Below are positions 1 to 8,216 of a stretch of DNA of 64,000 bases, one piece after another. Within the stretch, counting starts at the first letter, position 1. Every line of letters begins with the position of its first letter. The stretch is from NCBI GenBank assembly GCA_000314955.1, contig BAEM01000042.1, positions 62,001 through 126,000 of the forward strand, written 5' to 3'. The notes beneath the pieces are model-generated. The model was not told the origin of the DNA. It made no database searches and saw nothing but the letters and a program-made list of their open reading frames with translations. Origin of the DNA: Paraglaciecola chathamensis S18K6 (GTDB lineage Bacteria > Pseudomonadota > Gammaproteobacteria > Enterobacterales > Alteromonadaceae). The position numbers and the translations under genes were made by a program.

Positions 1-1
1 C

Positions 2-436
2 GAAAACCCAACTGATATAGCCATACTAGGCCGTAGCCGTTTGCGAGAGCTCTACTATGCGATATTAAAGGGCGATGCGGGCGGCTCTGTCAGAAGCTCT
101 TTTGGTGTCGGAAATGATATCGCGCGTTCAATTGAATTTTTATCGTCCAATTTAAGCGCGCCCGTCACCATCGAAAACCTAGCTGACCAGATAGGCATGA
201 GCCGCGCGGTATTTCACCGAAAATTTAAACAAGCAACGAATATGTCACCTATCCAGTTTGTTAAATCTATGCGGCTTAACAAAGCAGCAATGAAAATTGC
301 CGAGGGTAGAAATGTTAATGTTGCTGCAATGGAAGTCGGCTACGTGAGTTCCTCTCAGTTTAGTCGCGACTTCCGACGAATGTATGGGCAATCACCAAAG
401 CAATGGATACAAGCACAAGAATCAAACAATGCGTGA
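2..436 (+). CDS. AraC-family transcriptional regulator, 5' end outside the window
   Basis: This is the C-terminal part of a DNA-binding regulator. The frame is open from base 2, so the real start lies upstream; the TTG at 41 is only an internal codon. The first residues (ENPTDIAILGRSRLRELYYAIL, then GDAGG) resemble the end of the AraC_N (PF06719-type) sensor domain. Two helix-turn-helix motifs follow: one around IENLADQIGMSRAVFHRKFK, and one ending in the family signature near VGYVSSSQFSRDFRRMYGQSP. Family members bind DNA through this pair and sense a ligand through the N-terminal domain, which is mostly missing here. Target genes cannot be named. Confidence 0.9.
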   Translation, partial: ENPTDIAILGRSRLRELYYAILKGDAGGSVRSSFGVGNDIARSIEFLSSNLSAPVTIENLADQIGMSRAVFHRKFKQATNMSPIQFVKSMRLNKAAMKIAEGRNVNVAAMEVGYVSSSQFSRDFRRMYGQSPKQWIQAQESNNA

Positions 437-655
437 TTGGCAATGCATAGACCCTCATTTTTCGTAGCGGCAGCGCCATATAATTCAATAGTACGCTGGC
501 AGCAGAGTTTATAGTCGCCGAAGGCCATTGATTGGTATTATACTTGTTGCCCACACAAATCTCGCTCTGGTAATCTCATAATCGAAGATGTGTGTACATG
601 TAAATTATGACGCCTCAATCGAGAATTTTTCTCAGTTTCCCCGAAGGAGCCAGTA

Positions 656-850
656 ATGGACGGCACGAAACGCGCAAATGTAAAAGTAGGGGCTGAAGTC
701 TCTGTTGTATTAAAAGAACATCAACGAAGCGGACCCCTAACTCAGGGGATTGTCGAAAAGCTATTGACCAACTCCCCTACTCACCCACATGGTATAAAAG
801 TAAGATTAGAAGACGGACAAGTCGGCCGAGTCAAAGTTGTCCATAATTAA
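656..850 (+). CDS. YwbE family protein (DUF2196)
   Basis: A 64-residue protein of unknown function matching the YwbE family over its whole length. The tell-tale stretch is LTNSPTHPHGIKVRLEDGQ followed by VGRVK, with the usual N-terminal VGAEVSVVLKEHQRSG. There is no signal peptide or membrane segment, so it should be cytosolic. A good ribosome binding site (GAAGGAG) sits 7-8 bases before the ATG. It stands alone in its orientation, with 69 bases to the exporter downstream, so the two could share a transcript. Its biochemical role is not known. Confidence 0.9.
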   Translation: MDGTKRANVKVGAEVSVVLKEHQRSGPLTQGIVEKLLTNSPTHPHGIKVRLEDGQVGRVKVVHN

Positions 851-919
851 TCGTCTCCTGCATAAACGTTTTTTATTCAATACATCAAGCATACTTCACG
901 GATTAGGTTGCGATAGACC

Positions 920-1672
920 ATGATAGAGTTATTCTCCTATACCCTGACATATTCTACCGCTGGTATGTTGCTGTTTACTGCTTTTCTTATCGGCATGTCA
1001 AAGACCGGTGTTGCTGGTGTAGCCTTATTTACCATCCCAATTATGGCCATAATATTTGGCGGAAAAGATTCGTCAGGCTTAATGCTGCCGTTGCTGGTTA
1101 TGGCTGATCTATTTGCCGTGACCTACTATCGGCGACATGTAAATTGGTCCTATTTGGTTAAATTATTTCCATCAGCCGCTGTGGGCGTTATTCTAGCCAC
1201 CTTAATAGGCAACTACATAGATGATCAGCTCTTTCGCAATGTCATGGGGATCATCATTTTTGTTAGCTTAGCCATCATGTTATGGATGGAAACCGCTAAT
1301 AAAGACGCGATTCCCGATTACATGTGGTTTGCTATATTGATGGGGTTGCTAGGTGGCTTTACCAGTATGATAGGCAATTTGGCTGCTGCCGTAATGGCGC
1401 TTTATTTACTCAGCATGCGTTTACCGAAAAACGAATATATAGGGACCGGAGCTTGGTTCTTTCTCGCAGTAAATGTGTTCAAAGTGCCCTTTCACGTCTT
1501 CGCTTGGCATACCATTTCGCTCAATTCGTTCTACTTAAACGTGGCGCTGCTACCTATAATCGCGTTAGGTGCTTTTGTTGGTATCAGAATAGTTCGTATC
1601 ATTCCTGAAAAACAATATCGTTGGTTGATATTGGCGGCTACTGGAATAGCGGCGATTATAATGGTGATTTAG
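920..1672 (+). CDS. Sulfite exporter TauE/SafE (TSUP) family membrane protein
   Basis: A 250-residue polytopic inner-membrane protein with about eight hydrophobic helices. The first helix carries the family-typical glycine-rich pattern LIGMSKTGVAGVALFTIP, and a second half-repeat occurs near MGLLGGFTSMIGNLAAAVMALYL. The two related halves and the length (about 250 residues) fit the TSUP/DUF81 family, whose members move sulfite, sulfoacetate, thiosulfate or other organosulfur anions across the membrane. The substrate cannot be read from sequence. The ribosome binding site is weak. It converges with the DUF3087 gene. Confidence 0.88.
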   Translation: MIELFSYTLTYSTAGMLLFTAFLIGMSKTGVAGVALFTIPIMAIIFGGKDSSGLMLPLLVMADLFAVTYYRRHVNWSYLVKLFPSAAVGVILATLIGNYIDDQLFRNVMGIIIFVSLAIMLWMETANKDAIPDYMWFAILMGLLGGFTSMIGNLAAAVMALYLLSMRLPKNEYIGTGAWFFLAVNVFKVPFHVFAWHTISLNSFYLNVALLPIIALGAFVGIRIVRIIPEKQYRWLILAATGIAAIIMVI

Positions 1673-1713
1673 CGTAATCAACCAAGCGCTAATTTACATT
1701 TGCCATTAGGCGT

Positions 1714-2220
1714 TCAAAACTTTTTCAAGATTCGCTCGTTATAATCTTCTATGTCCAGAGTGACTTGATATTGAGCCATAAGGCTATCAAGCTTAGCTTG
1801 CTCAACCGCTAACTCTTCCATAACGATAGTATTGTCATCTAGCTTCCATAAAAGACGAGAGCCCGCATAGCTGTATTGTAATGCCAGCATAGCATCAACA
1901 TTGCCCTGACTAGCCGCTTGTTTTAATTTTACCAATTTACGATTAATTTTATTCAGCGCCTGTTTAAGATCCCATACGTAAGTTACTTCTCGCATAAATT
2001 CGTGCGATCGATATTTATTTAATAAATAGCCGATGGTAACACTTGTTACGAGTACACCGAGTAAGTTCCAATGAAAGTGACGCCCGCTTTCATCTGGAAA
2101 CAGCGCAATAAGTATTTGAGATATCCCTAAGCTTCCTATGGCAAGGCCTGCGATACAAACCCAAATTACACGGTTTAGGTGTTTGCGATAACGCGCTTTA
2201 TTGACGTTAATTAGTTGCAT
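1714..2220 (-). CDS. DUF3087 domain membrane protein
   Basis: A 168-residue protein of unknown function. It starts MQLINVNKARYRKHLNRVIW, matching the conserved start of DUF3087 proteins of gammaproteobacteria. Two hydrophobic helices (about residues 18-38 and 48-66) are followed by a charged, probably cytoplasmic helical domain containing YVWDLKQALNKINRKL and GSRLLWKLDDNT. It lies 53 bases downstream of the Hsp70-like gene on the same strand and may share its transcript. No function is proposed. Confidence 0.8.
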   Translation of the reverse strand: MQLINVNKARYRKHLNRVIWVCIAGLAIGSLGISQILIALFPDESGRHFHWNLLGVLVTSVTIGYLLNKYRSHEFMREVTYVWDLKQALNKINRKLVKLKQAASQGNVDAMLALQYSYAGSRLLWKLDDNTIVMEELAVEQAKLDSLMAQYQVTLDIEDYNERILKKF

Positions 2221-2273
2221 ATTAGCTCACTTTTCATTTCAGGATTTCTAGCCTCCAAGCAGCTACTTACCAC

Positions 2274-3782
2274 TTATTTTTGCTCAAGTTTAGCGGCCTG
2301 TATTGCCAACCCTTCACAGACTGAATTAAACGCATCACCCTGCATTAAGGGTAAGTGCGGCAACATCACTTCTCCTAATTCCTTCCTTACAATAGGCGAT
2401 AAACTCATTCCACCCGTAATAAAAAGCATCTCAGGTGCCTCTGCGCTGTGCTCTAGACACTCTTTAACCAACGCCTTCACGCGCGATAACCAAGGCTGCA
2501 TAGAGCTTCTGAGGGCTTGAATATCAATATCCACATCGTAATCAGGCTCTACATAGTGCAAAGGTAACGTAATACTGTCTTTTGACGACAGCATTTCTTT
2601 GGCTAAGCGTGCTGAATTGACTAACCTCGCGGACAGTTTATCTTCCTGCACCGTAAGCAAACGGGCGAGCAATGCCGACTCTTTCACGTCTGATTTGGTT
2701 TGCGCAATATCCAGCCAGTACTCCTCAGAGAAGAAATGATTCAACTTTGGGATATCATCCACTGCACACATATCTGAAAAATAAGTTGGGGGAACGGGCA
2801 ACCCGTTGCGCATCAATAAACCTCGTCCCATAGTCGGTGCAATACTTTTGATGATAAGATTTTTGTCGCACTCCATCCCCCCTAAGCGTGCCCCTGTTAC
2901 TGACAGTACATCTTGCTGGCGATCGAGGTTAGCTTGCTTATCAGGCGATAGAGTAATACAGCATATATCCGTGGTGCCGCCGCCAATATCGGCTACCAAA
3001 ACATTCGTCTGCTTATCTAATGAACGCTCAATTTGATACGCCGCAGCGATTGGCTCCTCTAAAAACTCGACTTGAGAGAAGCCTGCTTGCTTGGCAGCTT
3101 GGGTCATAATCTCTATCGCTTGCTCATTTCCCTCTTGACCGCGTGTGCCATGAAACTTTACCGGGCGACCTATTACTGCACCATCGACGGTCATGTTAAG
3201 CTGCTCTTGGGCGCTTAAGCGAAAGAATTCCAGCTGTTTGGCGATAAGGCCAATAAAAGCTTGCTGTTGTCCGGCTATCAAATTTGCCCCTAAGAAATTC
3301 TTAGGCGAATAAATCAACCGGCCCTTGTCTGGTGTTTTCAGGTAACGACGAAACCCATCTTCACCAAAAGCGAATTTGCCGGTTTCCACTAACTGGTTTA
3401 ACGGCAAGTCTTGTACTGTCATATCTTTAAGCAGTATTTCGATTGCACGTCGCTGCAACTCTGGCAAATTGTGAAATTCAGCGCGTAGCGTTCCTATGCG
3501 ATCGCTGTAACGTTGTTGCTCTTTGGGATCAGGCGCCTCGTAATATCCCTCTTTGGCTTTATCAATTTGGTCGTTGATGGCGCGCTTTATTTGCGCCACT
3601 TTTGCTTCAATCATTGACACCGGCGGTGTGGGCAATTCATTTTCATAATATATAAATACTGAAGAGCGAATTTTATGTGCCCCATCGATGCTCGGGTCCA
3701 ACTGTATAAAGTGGTGCTGTTGCCCGTCAAAATAGGAAACTTCCGAATTTGAGGTACCGTAGTCTATTCCAATTGCTGCCAT
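2274..3782 (-). CDS. yegD: Hsp70-family chaperone-like ATPase, YegD type
   Basis: A 502-residue cytosolic protein of the actin/Hsp70 ATPase fold, resembling E. coli YegD (about 450 residues). The N-terminal phosphate loop reads GIDYGTSNSEVSYF, the second phosphate loop VADIGGGTTDICC, and the adenosine-binding segment MLFITGGMSLSPIV near the C-terminus. There is a nucleotide-binding domain but no full DnaK-like substrate-binding domain or EEVD tail, so classical refolding is doubtful. Cellular partners are unknown. The assignment to the YegD subgroup is confident; the role is not. Confidence 0.88.
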   Translation of the reverse strand: MAAIGIDYGTSNSEVSYFDGQQHHFIQLDPSIDGAHKIRSSVFIYYENELPTPPVSMIEAKVAQIKRAINDQIDKAKEGYYEAPDPKEQQRYSDRIGTLRAEFHNLPELQRRAIEILLKDMTVQDLPLNQLVETGKFAFGEDGFRRYLKTPDKGRLIYSPKNFLGANLIAGQQQAFIGLIAKQLEFFRLSAQEQLNMTVDGAVIGRPVKFHGTRGQEGNEQAIEIMTQAAKQAGFSQVEFLEEPIAAAYQIERSLDKQTNVLVADIGGGTTDICCITLSPDKQANLDRQQDVLSVTGARLGGMECDKNLIIKSIAPTMGRGLLMRNGLPVPPTYFSDMCAVDDIPKLNHFFSEEYWLDIAQTKSDVKESALLARLLTVQEDKLSARLVNSARLAKEMLSSKDSITLPLHYVEPDYDVDIDIQALRSSMQPWLSRVKALVKECLEHSAEAPEMLFITGGMSLSPIVRKELGEVMLPHLPLMQGDAFNSVCEGLAIQAAKLEQK

Positions 3783-3977
3783 AACCGCCGTTCGTTATCC
3801 ACTGTTAGTTAACCGAAAACAAAGCGCCGAAGTGTAATAGAAAAATTAGCTTTCTTCATTAGTTCTTTTAAATGACGTATTTGCAAAAGACAACAACTGG
3901 CAACATTGTGACCCCGCAATTAGGACTAACGACTTCGATACGTAAGAAAAGATCCCCGAAAATAAGGCTGCCGATAA

Positions 3978-4026
3978 TAAAAAAGCCGGTTAAACTGCTC
4001 ACATTATGAACAATAAAACCGACTTA
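3978..4026 (-). terminator. Rho-independent terminator of the AsmA-like gene
   Basis: Read leftwards, a stem AAGTCGGTT / AACCGGCTT (one G-T type mismatch, long AT-rich loop) is followed by a run of T. It lies about 20 bases past the stop of the AsmA-like gene. Confidence 0.6.
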
Positions 4027-4044
4027 ATTAACGGCTAATAAAAT

Positions 4045-4827
4045 TTAGTTAAATAAACCTTTCAGCTTGTCGCCAGCTTTATCAAGCAGTTTCTCTTTTT
4101 GTTTTTCAAGTTCTTCATTGACCTTTTTCTTAGCTTCTTCAGTCAAACGCTTTTTAGCTTCTGCTTTAGCCGCAGCCGTAACGTTATCGAGCATCTTATT
4201 GACTATTGCTGCTCCTACTTGGTCCGCGGGCAATCCGTTAGGTTTGCCGATTGAGCCCGCATTAAAAGTAGGTAGAGTAACTTCATATGCTTTTTGCTCT
4301 ATATTTAAGTCGCCCGTTGATAGCTGTTCAAAATTAAGCTTAAGATGTACATTACTTACCGTAACATTGTCTACAATGACTAAGGGGTTGGCACCATCCG
4401 TTGATTCAGGTGGTGGAGTGTCATCGGACTTGGGCAAATTAGCTGCTAAGTTATTTTTCAAAGCCAATAAGTTACCGCTGCCGCTAGCATCTACTTCATA
4501 TAAAATTTCAGGAGCATTTACACTGACATTTTGTATTACATAGGGTTCGTTCAGCACCTCACCTAAATCGAATGTGATATTGCTTACACTAACGGCATTA
4601 TCAGAACTAAACCCCTTGGGATTTTGTACTGTGAGTCCACTGATGCTCATACGGCCATCTGTTAAGGCCAATTCAACATTAGCCACAGACACCTTTGTGT
4701 CTAGATAGTCGCTTCCTTGCTGTTCTATTTGAGCGCGGATAAAGTCCCCAGCCCCACTTAACAAGTACCAAGTTACAGCTGCAATAACGACGAGTAAAAT
4801 AAGTAAGATCCCTAACCCTTTCTTCAT
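4045..4827 (-). CDS. AsmA-like membrane-anchored periplasmic protein
   Basis: A 260-residue protein with one N-terminal transmembrane helix (GLGILLILLVVIAAVTWYLL) and a periplasmic beta-rich domain. The segment DTKVSVANVELALTDGRMSI, then SGLTVQNPKGF, is typical of AsmA/DUF748-type proteins, which help maintain the outer membrane or act in lipid transfer. The tail (about residues 205-255) is a Lys/Glu/Ala-rich helix, probably a coiled coil. I start it at the ATG at 4827 because an AGAGGA ribosome binding site precedes it; an upstream in-frame ATG at 4869 lacks one. The exact role is unknown. Confidence 0.7.
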   Translation of the reverse strand: MKKGLGILLILLVVIAAVTWYLLSGAGDFIRAQIEQQGSDYLDTKVSVANVELALTDGRMSISGLTVQNPKGFSSDNAVSVSNITFDLGEVLNEPYVIQNVSVNAPEILYEVDASGSGNLLALKNNLAANLPKSDDTPPPESTDGANPLVIVDNVTVSNVHLKLNFEQLSTGDLNIEQKAYEVTLPTFNAGSIGKPNGLPADQVGAAIVNKMLDNVTAAAKAEAKKRLTEEAKKKVNEELEKQKEKLLDKAGDKLKGLFN

Positions 4828-4936
4828 AACATCCTCTTTTGTGTTCAATTGATTATTGAGAAACCACATTCAGTGTATCAGAAGATCTAAACTATCAAAT
4901 ATTCGGCAAATGTTTAATAGCATTGCGCGTTCATAT

Positions 4937-5132
4937 GTGATCACTAAGCGATAGATTAAAAGGGTTTACACAAGGAACACGCATAATACCGTTCCACGTT
5001 AATAAGTGAGCACTCAGCGAGAGTTTAAAAGGGCTTAAACAAGGCGCATAACTGACAGCTCTTTATTAAAAGAAAACTAGTTCTCTTTCGAAGTCATGCA
5101 AAGCAGTGTAAGCCCTTTTAAAACTCGCCTGA
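4937..5132. repeat. Three degenerate copies of a ~26-bp motif, two direct and one inverted
   Basis: Copy A (4937-4985) and copy B (5006-5050) are direct repeats of about 45-49 bases. Both run from GTGA(T/G)CACT through AGCGAKAG, TTAAAAGGG and a variant of CTTACACAAGG to GCATA. Copy C (about 5106-5132) is the core in inverted orientation and reads on the minus strand as GGCGAGTTTTAAAAGGGCTT. The copies differ by scattered substitutions, so they are old or relaxed in sequence. No coding potential is seen. Confidence 0.75.
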
Positions 5133-5184
5133 AAGCAATGCCCCAGCAGCTTTTGCTCTGCGTTCTCACTATTCGAAAGGGAAC
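5080..5184. repeat. Long imperfect inverted repeat enclosing motif copy C
   Basis: Left arm GTTCTCTTTCGAA (5080-5092) pairs with right arm TTCGAAAGGGAAC (5172-5184), 12 of 13 positions, with about 80 bases between. The arms could be the ends of a small element or the closing stem of a structured RNA. It belongs to the 532-base non-coding gap (4870-5401) between the AsmA-like gene and the TPR gene. Confidence 0.55.
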
Positions 5185-5245
5185 AACCATTCTTCATAGC
5201 GACGCCTTAATCAAAAACCGCTGGACGTATTCTGAGGGGGCACTG

Positions 5246-5306
5246 ATTAATGCGGATTGGTATTATTAATGCAGATTGGAATAAGGCAATAATAGTTAAT
5301 ACCAAT
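5246..5306. repeat. Short intergenic repeat, ATTAATGCRGATTGG type, with inverted copy
   Basis: Two adjoining direct copies of ATTAATGC(G/A)GATTGG(T/A)ATAA-like sequence (5246-5265 and 5265-5284) are followed by an inverted partial copy TTAATACCAAT (5296-5306). The last can pair with ATTGGTATTA of the first copy. From memory, very similar AATACCAATCYGCATTAA strings are scattered between genes in marine gammaproteobacteria; that is recollection, not a search result. Confidence 0.6.
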
Positions 5307-5343
5307 GGTAGGATAACTAGAATTTAAAGCTGAAATAAAAATG

Positions 5344-5371
5344 AAAAAGGCTCCGCGAGGGAGCCTTTTAA
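5344..5371 (-). terminator. Rho-independent terminator of the TonB operon
   Basis: Perfect stem AAAAGGCTCC / GGAGCCTTTT with a short GC-rich loop and, on the minus strand, a T run after the stem. It lies about 30 bases past the stop of the TPR gene, so it ends the six-gene leftward operon. Confidence 0.85.
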
Positions 5372-5401
5372 GAGAGTTACACTTTATACTAACCAATAAC
5401 G

Positions 5402-6661
5402 CTATAGTGTAATTCCACGATTTTTCGCTTTTTCTTTTATATAAGGTTCCCAACTTCTCGCACTGCGTGAGGTTGATTTATCCTTTTTGGCTTCTAACAC
5501 ATGCTTGTAAGCACTTCTGTATTTACCAGTATAAAAGTTAGCTTCCATCATAGCCATATGGATACGACCGCGATCATCAGCTCCCTCATCTAACGCCTTC
5601 TGCAGTGCCGCTAGTGCATCACTATACTTTTCAGCAGTGAGTAAAAGCGTACCTTGCTTGCGATAAAGATCAGGATCTGAGTTCATCTTAGCCGCTTCAC
5701 CGTAATACTTCGCAGCCTTAAGGTGATTTTTAGCCTGATGCCAAGAGTTAGCTAGATTAGTCAGTGCTTTATCGTCGCGCTTAATAAGACCACTTTCAAC
5801 GTTCTTTTCAAACACTACAGCAGCTTTATAAGGGATTTCATTAGTTGCGTACAACTGAGTCAACGCCTTAACTTCTGCAGCTTTTGTCAAGTAACCTTGA
5901 TTGTAAGCCATTTCAAACGTAGACAAGCCTTTCTTATAGTCTTCAACCAACATGTAGAAGAAACCAAGTTGTGTCCAGTTAGCCTTGTTGTCAGGGAAGA
6001 TTTTCACCATCTCTTCAGCTACTTCGACAGTTTCTTTATACATTTTACGGCTGTAATAAGACGTCAACTTCAACGCATAAGCGTTTTTGTTTGGCTTATC
6101 ATCCAAAGCAATGGATTTGTTAAGAGGCGAAATCATATCTGCATATTGTTTCGTCTCATATAAAGCTTGTCCCATACGAAGATACACATCAGCATCTTCT
6201 TTACAGGTAAAGTCCATCCACTCTTGATAACGCTTAACCGCTTGTTCGTAACGCTTTTCTTGCATATTTAAATCTGCAATTAAACGTAACGTACCAGCTT
6301 GCTCAGTGTCATTAAGTGCCTTAGCATTAACTGACTTTCCTAAATATTCCAACGCCTTAGGGCCACTTTCCGATTTAGTGGCAAGTAAGTTACCAATAAA
6401 ACGGTCTGTAAACGCGCGGTCAAAAGTTTGAGAAGTATCGATTTCATATAAAATAGATAAGGCTTCATCAACCAAATCTTCATTATAAGCCTCGAACGCC
6501 TTTTGCACTTTCTTACCAGTTCGTTCACTTGGAATATTAGTAGGGCCACGTTTGTAACCTGGACAAACGATAGCCGCAGACTGAGCGCTAACGAAACTGG
6601 AACTTAACGTAGAAGCAGCGAACGTTGCGCCAACCAACAATGTTTTAAAATATTTATTCAT
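5402..6661 (-). CDS. Periplasmic tetratricopeptide-repeat protein of the TonB/TtpC operon
   Basis: A 419-residue exported protein. A signal peptide (about residues 1-27, ending SFVSAQS) precedes several TPR-like helical repeats, for example ALEYLGKSVNAKALNDTEQA, YLRMGQALYETKQYADMISP and LRKQGTLLL-type units further on. Its ATG overlaps the tonB stop (TAATG), so translation is coupled to tonB. TPR proteins at this place are common in TtpC-type TonB operons of marine gammaproteobacteria and probably scaffold the complex in the periplasm. That role is an inference from position; no catalytic motif is visible. Confidence 0.8.
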   Translation of the reverse strand: MNKYFKTLLVGATFAASTLSSSFVSAQSAAIVCPGYKRGPTNIPSERTGKKVQKAFEAYNEDLVDEALSILYEIDTSQTFDRAFTDRFIGNLLATKSESGPKALEYLGKSVNAKALNDTEQAGTLRLIADLNMQEKRYEQAVKRYQEWMDFTCKEDADVYLRMGQALYETKQYADMISPLNKSIALDDKPNKNAYALKLTSYYSRKMYKETVEVAEEMVKIFPDNKANWTQLGFFYMLVEDYKKGLSTFEMAYNQGYLTKAAEVKALTQLYATNEIPYKAAVVFEKNVESGLIKRDDKALTNLANSWHQAKNHLKAAKYYGEAAKMNSDPDLYRKQGTLLLTAEKYSDALAALQKALDEGADDRGRIHMAMMEANFYTGKYRSAYKHVLEAKKDKSTSRSARSWEPYIKEKAKNRGITL

Positions 6662-7275
6662 TATGATTGATCCAACTTAAAGTCTAATTGAACTTTCATA
6701 CCGAACTGCTTCATAGGCTTACCATCTTCAACCTTCGGCTTATACTTCCACTTTCTAAGTGCACGTTTAGCTTCACGGTCAAAAACTCGCTTAGGATCAG
6801 CTTCAATGACGTCAACATCTTCAACACCACCTACTTCATTGATCGTAAATGAAAGTTTTACCCAACCTTCTTTACCATCACGAGCAGCTTGCGCTGGGTA
6901 TTTAGGTTCAATTCGAACGATTGGTGTAGCGTCACCATCACGTTGCATTGCACCCACACCACCGATATCAACTGAAGCGCCACCTATATCTACTGCTGGC
7001 ATATTGAAACTTAAGCCATCAGTATTTGCGTCCGCAGTGTCAGGCTCAACTGGCTCCAATTTAGGAGGCTGCTGAGGTGGCGGCGGAGGCGGAGGCGGTA
7101 CTCGAGTTCTAGTTTGAGTAGTATCATCTGGCGTTGACATAACTATATCAATAACCGGTGCAGGTGGTACTTTGTCCGCTGGGCGTGACGAGTTAGCAAT
7201 TAACTTAGCCATGACAACAAACAATACAAATGCAATTACCCCACCAAGGAGTACAGAAACAATTAAACGTCCCAT
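6661..7275 (-). CDS. tonB: TonB energy-transducing protein (TonB2 type)
   Basis: A 204-residue inner-membrane protein that spans the periplasm and passes proton-motive energy to outer-membrane receptors. One N-terminal helix (LIVSVLLGGVIAFVLFVVMA) is followed by a short proline-rich linker (eight consecutive P, then QQPPKLEP, about residues 61-75). The C-terminal TonB fold contains PKYPAQAARDGKEGWVKLSF and ends with the ALRKWKYKP strand. It is short compared with E. coli TonB (239 residues), as in TonB2 systems. It is one base downstream of exbD. Confidence 0.93.
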   Translation of the reverse strand: MGRLIVSVLLGGVIAFVLFVVMAKLIANSSRPADKVPPAPVIDIVMSTPDDTTQTRTRVPPPPPPPPQQPPKLEPVEPDTADANTDGLSFNMPAVDIGGASVDIGGVGAMQRDGDATPIVRIEPKYPAQAARDGKEGWVKLSFTINEVGGVEDVDVIEADPKRVFDREAKRALRKWKYKPKVEDGKPMKQFGMKVQLDFKLDQS

Positions 7276-7276
7276 A

Positions 7277-7678
7277 TTAGCTCCCCTTAGCAGCGATAGA
7301 AATGCGATCTATACCTGCAGCTTTGATTTGATCCATTACGTCGATCACCACACCATGTTCTGCATTTTCGTCAGCCTGAACTATGACTACGTCAGAAGGC
7401 TGTTCAGCCATCAAACGTTCTAAGTTAGCGCGAACACTATCAACATCGATTTCGCGTTTATCCATCCAGACGTCACCGTCTTCAGTAATAGCGATAAAGA
7501 TATTGGCATTCTTCGGCATAATAGCTTGCGATGCACCAGGCTTATTCACCTCGATGCCCGCTTCTTTGACGAAAACAGTCGTTACAATAAAGAAGATCAG
7601 CATGATAAACACGATGTCCAACATCGGCGTCATGTCAATCGCAGCATCTTCTTCTTCAACACGTACTTTGCGAGCCAT
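7277..7678 (-). CDS. exbD: ExbD/TolR family proton channel subunit
   Basis: A 133-residue subunit of the TonB motor. One transmembrane helix (MLDIVFIMLIFFIVTTVFV) carries the conserved membrane aspartate, D21, which takes part in proton flow with the ExbB subunits. The periplasmic domain (KPGASQAIMPKNANIFIAIT and onward) is of the usual ExbD length. It lies between exbB and tonB, separated by 1 to 12 bases, so all belong to one transcript. Confidence 0.95.
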   Translation of the reverse strand: MARKVRVEEEDAAIDMTPMLDIVFIMLIFFIVTTVFVKEAGIEVNKPGASQAIMPKNANIFIAITEDGDVWMDKREIDVDSVRANLERLMAEQPSDVVIVQADENAEHGVVIDVMDQIKAAGIDRISIAAKGS

Positions 7679-7690
7679 AAATTCCTCTCT

Positions 7691-8215
7691 CTAATGATGG
7701 GGCAAACTGTCAACTAGCTTTTCTTTTGCCATTTTTACTCTCGCCTCAAGACGAGAACTAAAAAATACGCCAGATAAAGCAGCGACCATCCCAGCCATCG
7801 TTGGAATCGTAGCCATTGAAATACCAGCAGCCATAAGGCGCGGGTTACTTGTGCCCTGTGTTGCCATCGTTTCGAAAACGCCGATCATACCGGTAACCGT
7901 ACCTAAAAGGCCGATCAATGGGCACATAGCAACAAGTGTTTTTATCAACAACATTCTTGCGCTAAGTCCATCGGATGCTTGCGAAATCCATGCGTCACGG
8001 ATTCTATGCGCATACCAAGAGGTAGTATCTTCTCGGGCATCCCATTTTGAGACAATGTCTTTTCTCATTTTAGGAAACACGGAAGTTAAGTACCAATAAC
8101 GCTCTATCATCAAAACCCACATTAAGAAGAGCGCTAAGGCGACAACGTATAGAACGTCACCGCCGGCAGCGATAAAGTCCCTGACAGACTCCCATAGTTC
8201 TATCAGGTATAACAT
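7691..8215 (-). CDS. exbB: ExbB-type MotA/TolQ/ExbB proton channel subunit
   Basis: A 174-residue inner-membrane protein, short like the ExbB2 subunits of vibrios. An N-terminal helix (VLYVVALALFLMWVLMIERY) precedes a cytoplasmic loop and two further helices. These contain the family motifs MCPLIGLLGTVTGMIGVFE and MAAGISMATIPTMAGMVAAL. It forms the proton channel with ExbD. It directly follows the long TtpC-like gene (one base apart), which has a second copy of the same channel domain. Confidence 0.93.
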   Translation of the reverse strand: MLYLIELWESVRDFIAAGGDVLYVVALALFLMWVLMIERYWYLTSVFPKMRKDIVSKWDAREDTTSWYAHRIRDAWISQASDGLSARMLLIKTLVAMCPLIGLLGTVTGMIGVFETMATQGTSNPRLMAAGISMATIPTMAGMVAALSGVFFSSRLEARVKMAKEKLVDSLPHH

Positions 8216-8216
8216 C

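Noticed and set aside
2215-2520. A rightward frame of 101 codons opposite the Hsp70-like gene
   Set aside because: Antisense shadow of a well supported gene; no family match and no ribosome binding site.
5247-5453. A leftward frame covering the end of the TPR gene and the repeat patch
   Set aside because: It runs through the terminator hairpin and repeats and overlaps a real gene in another frame.
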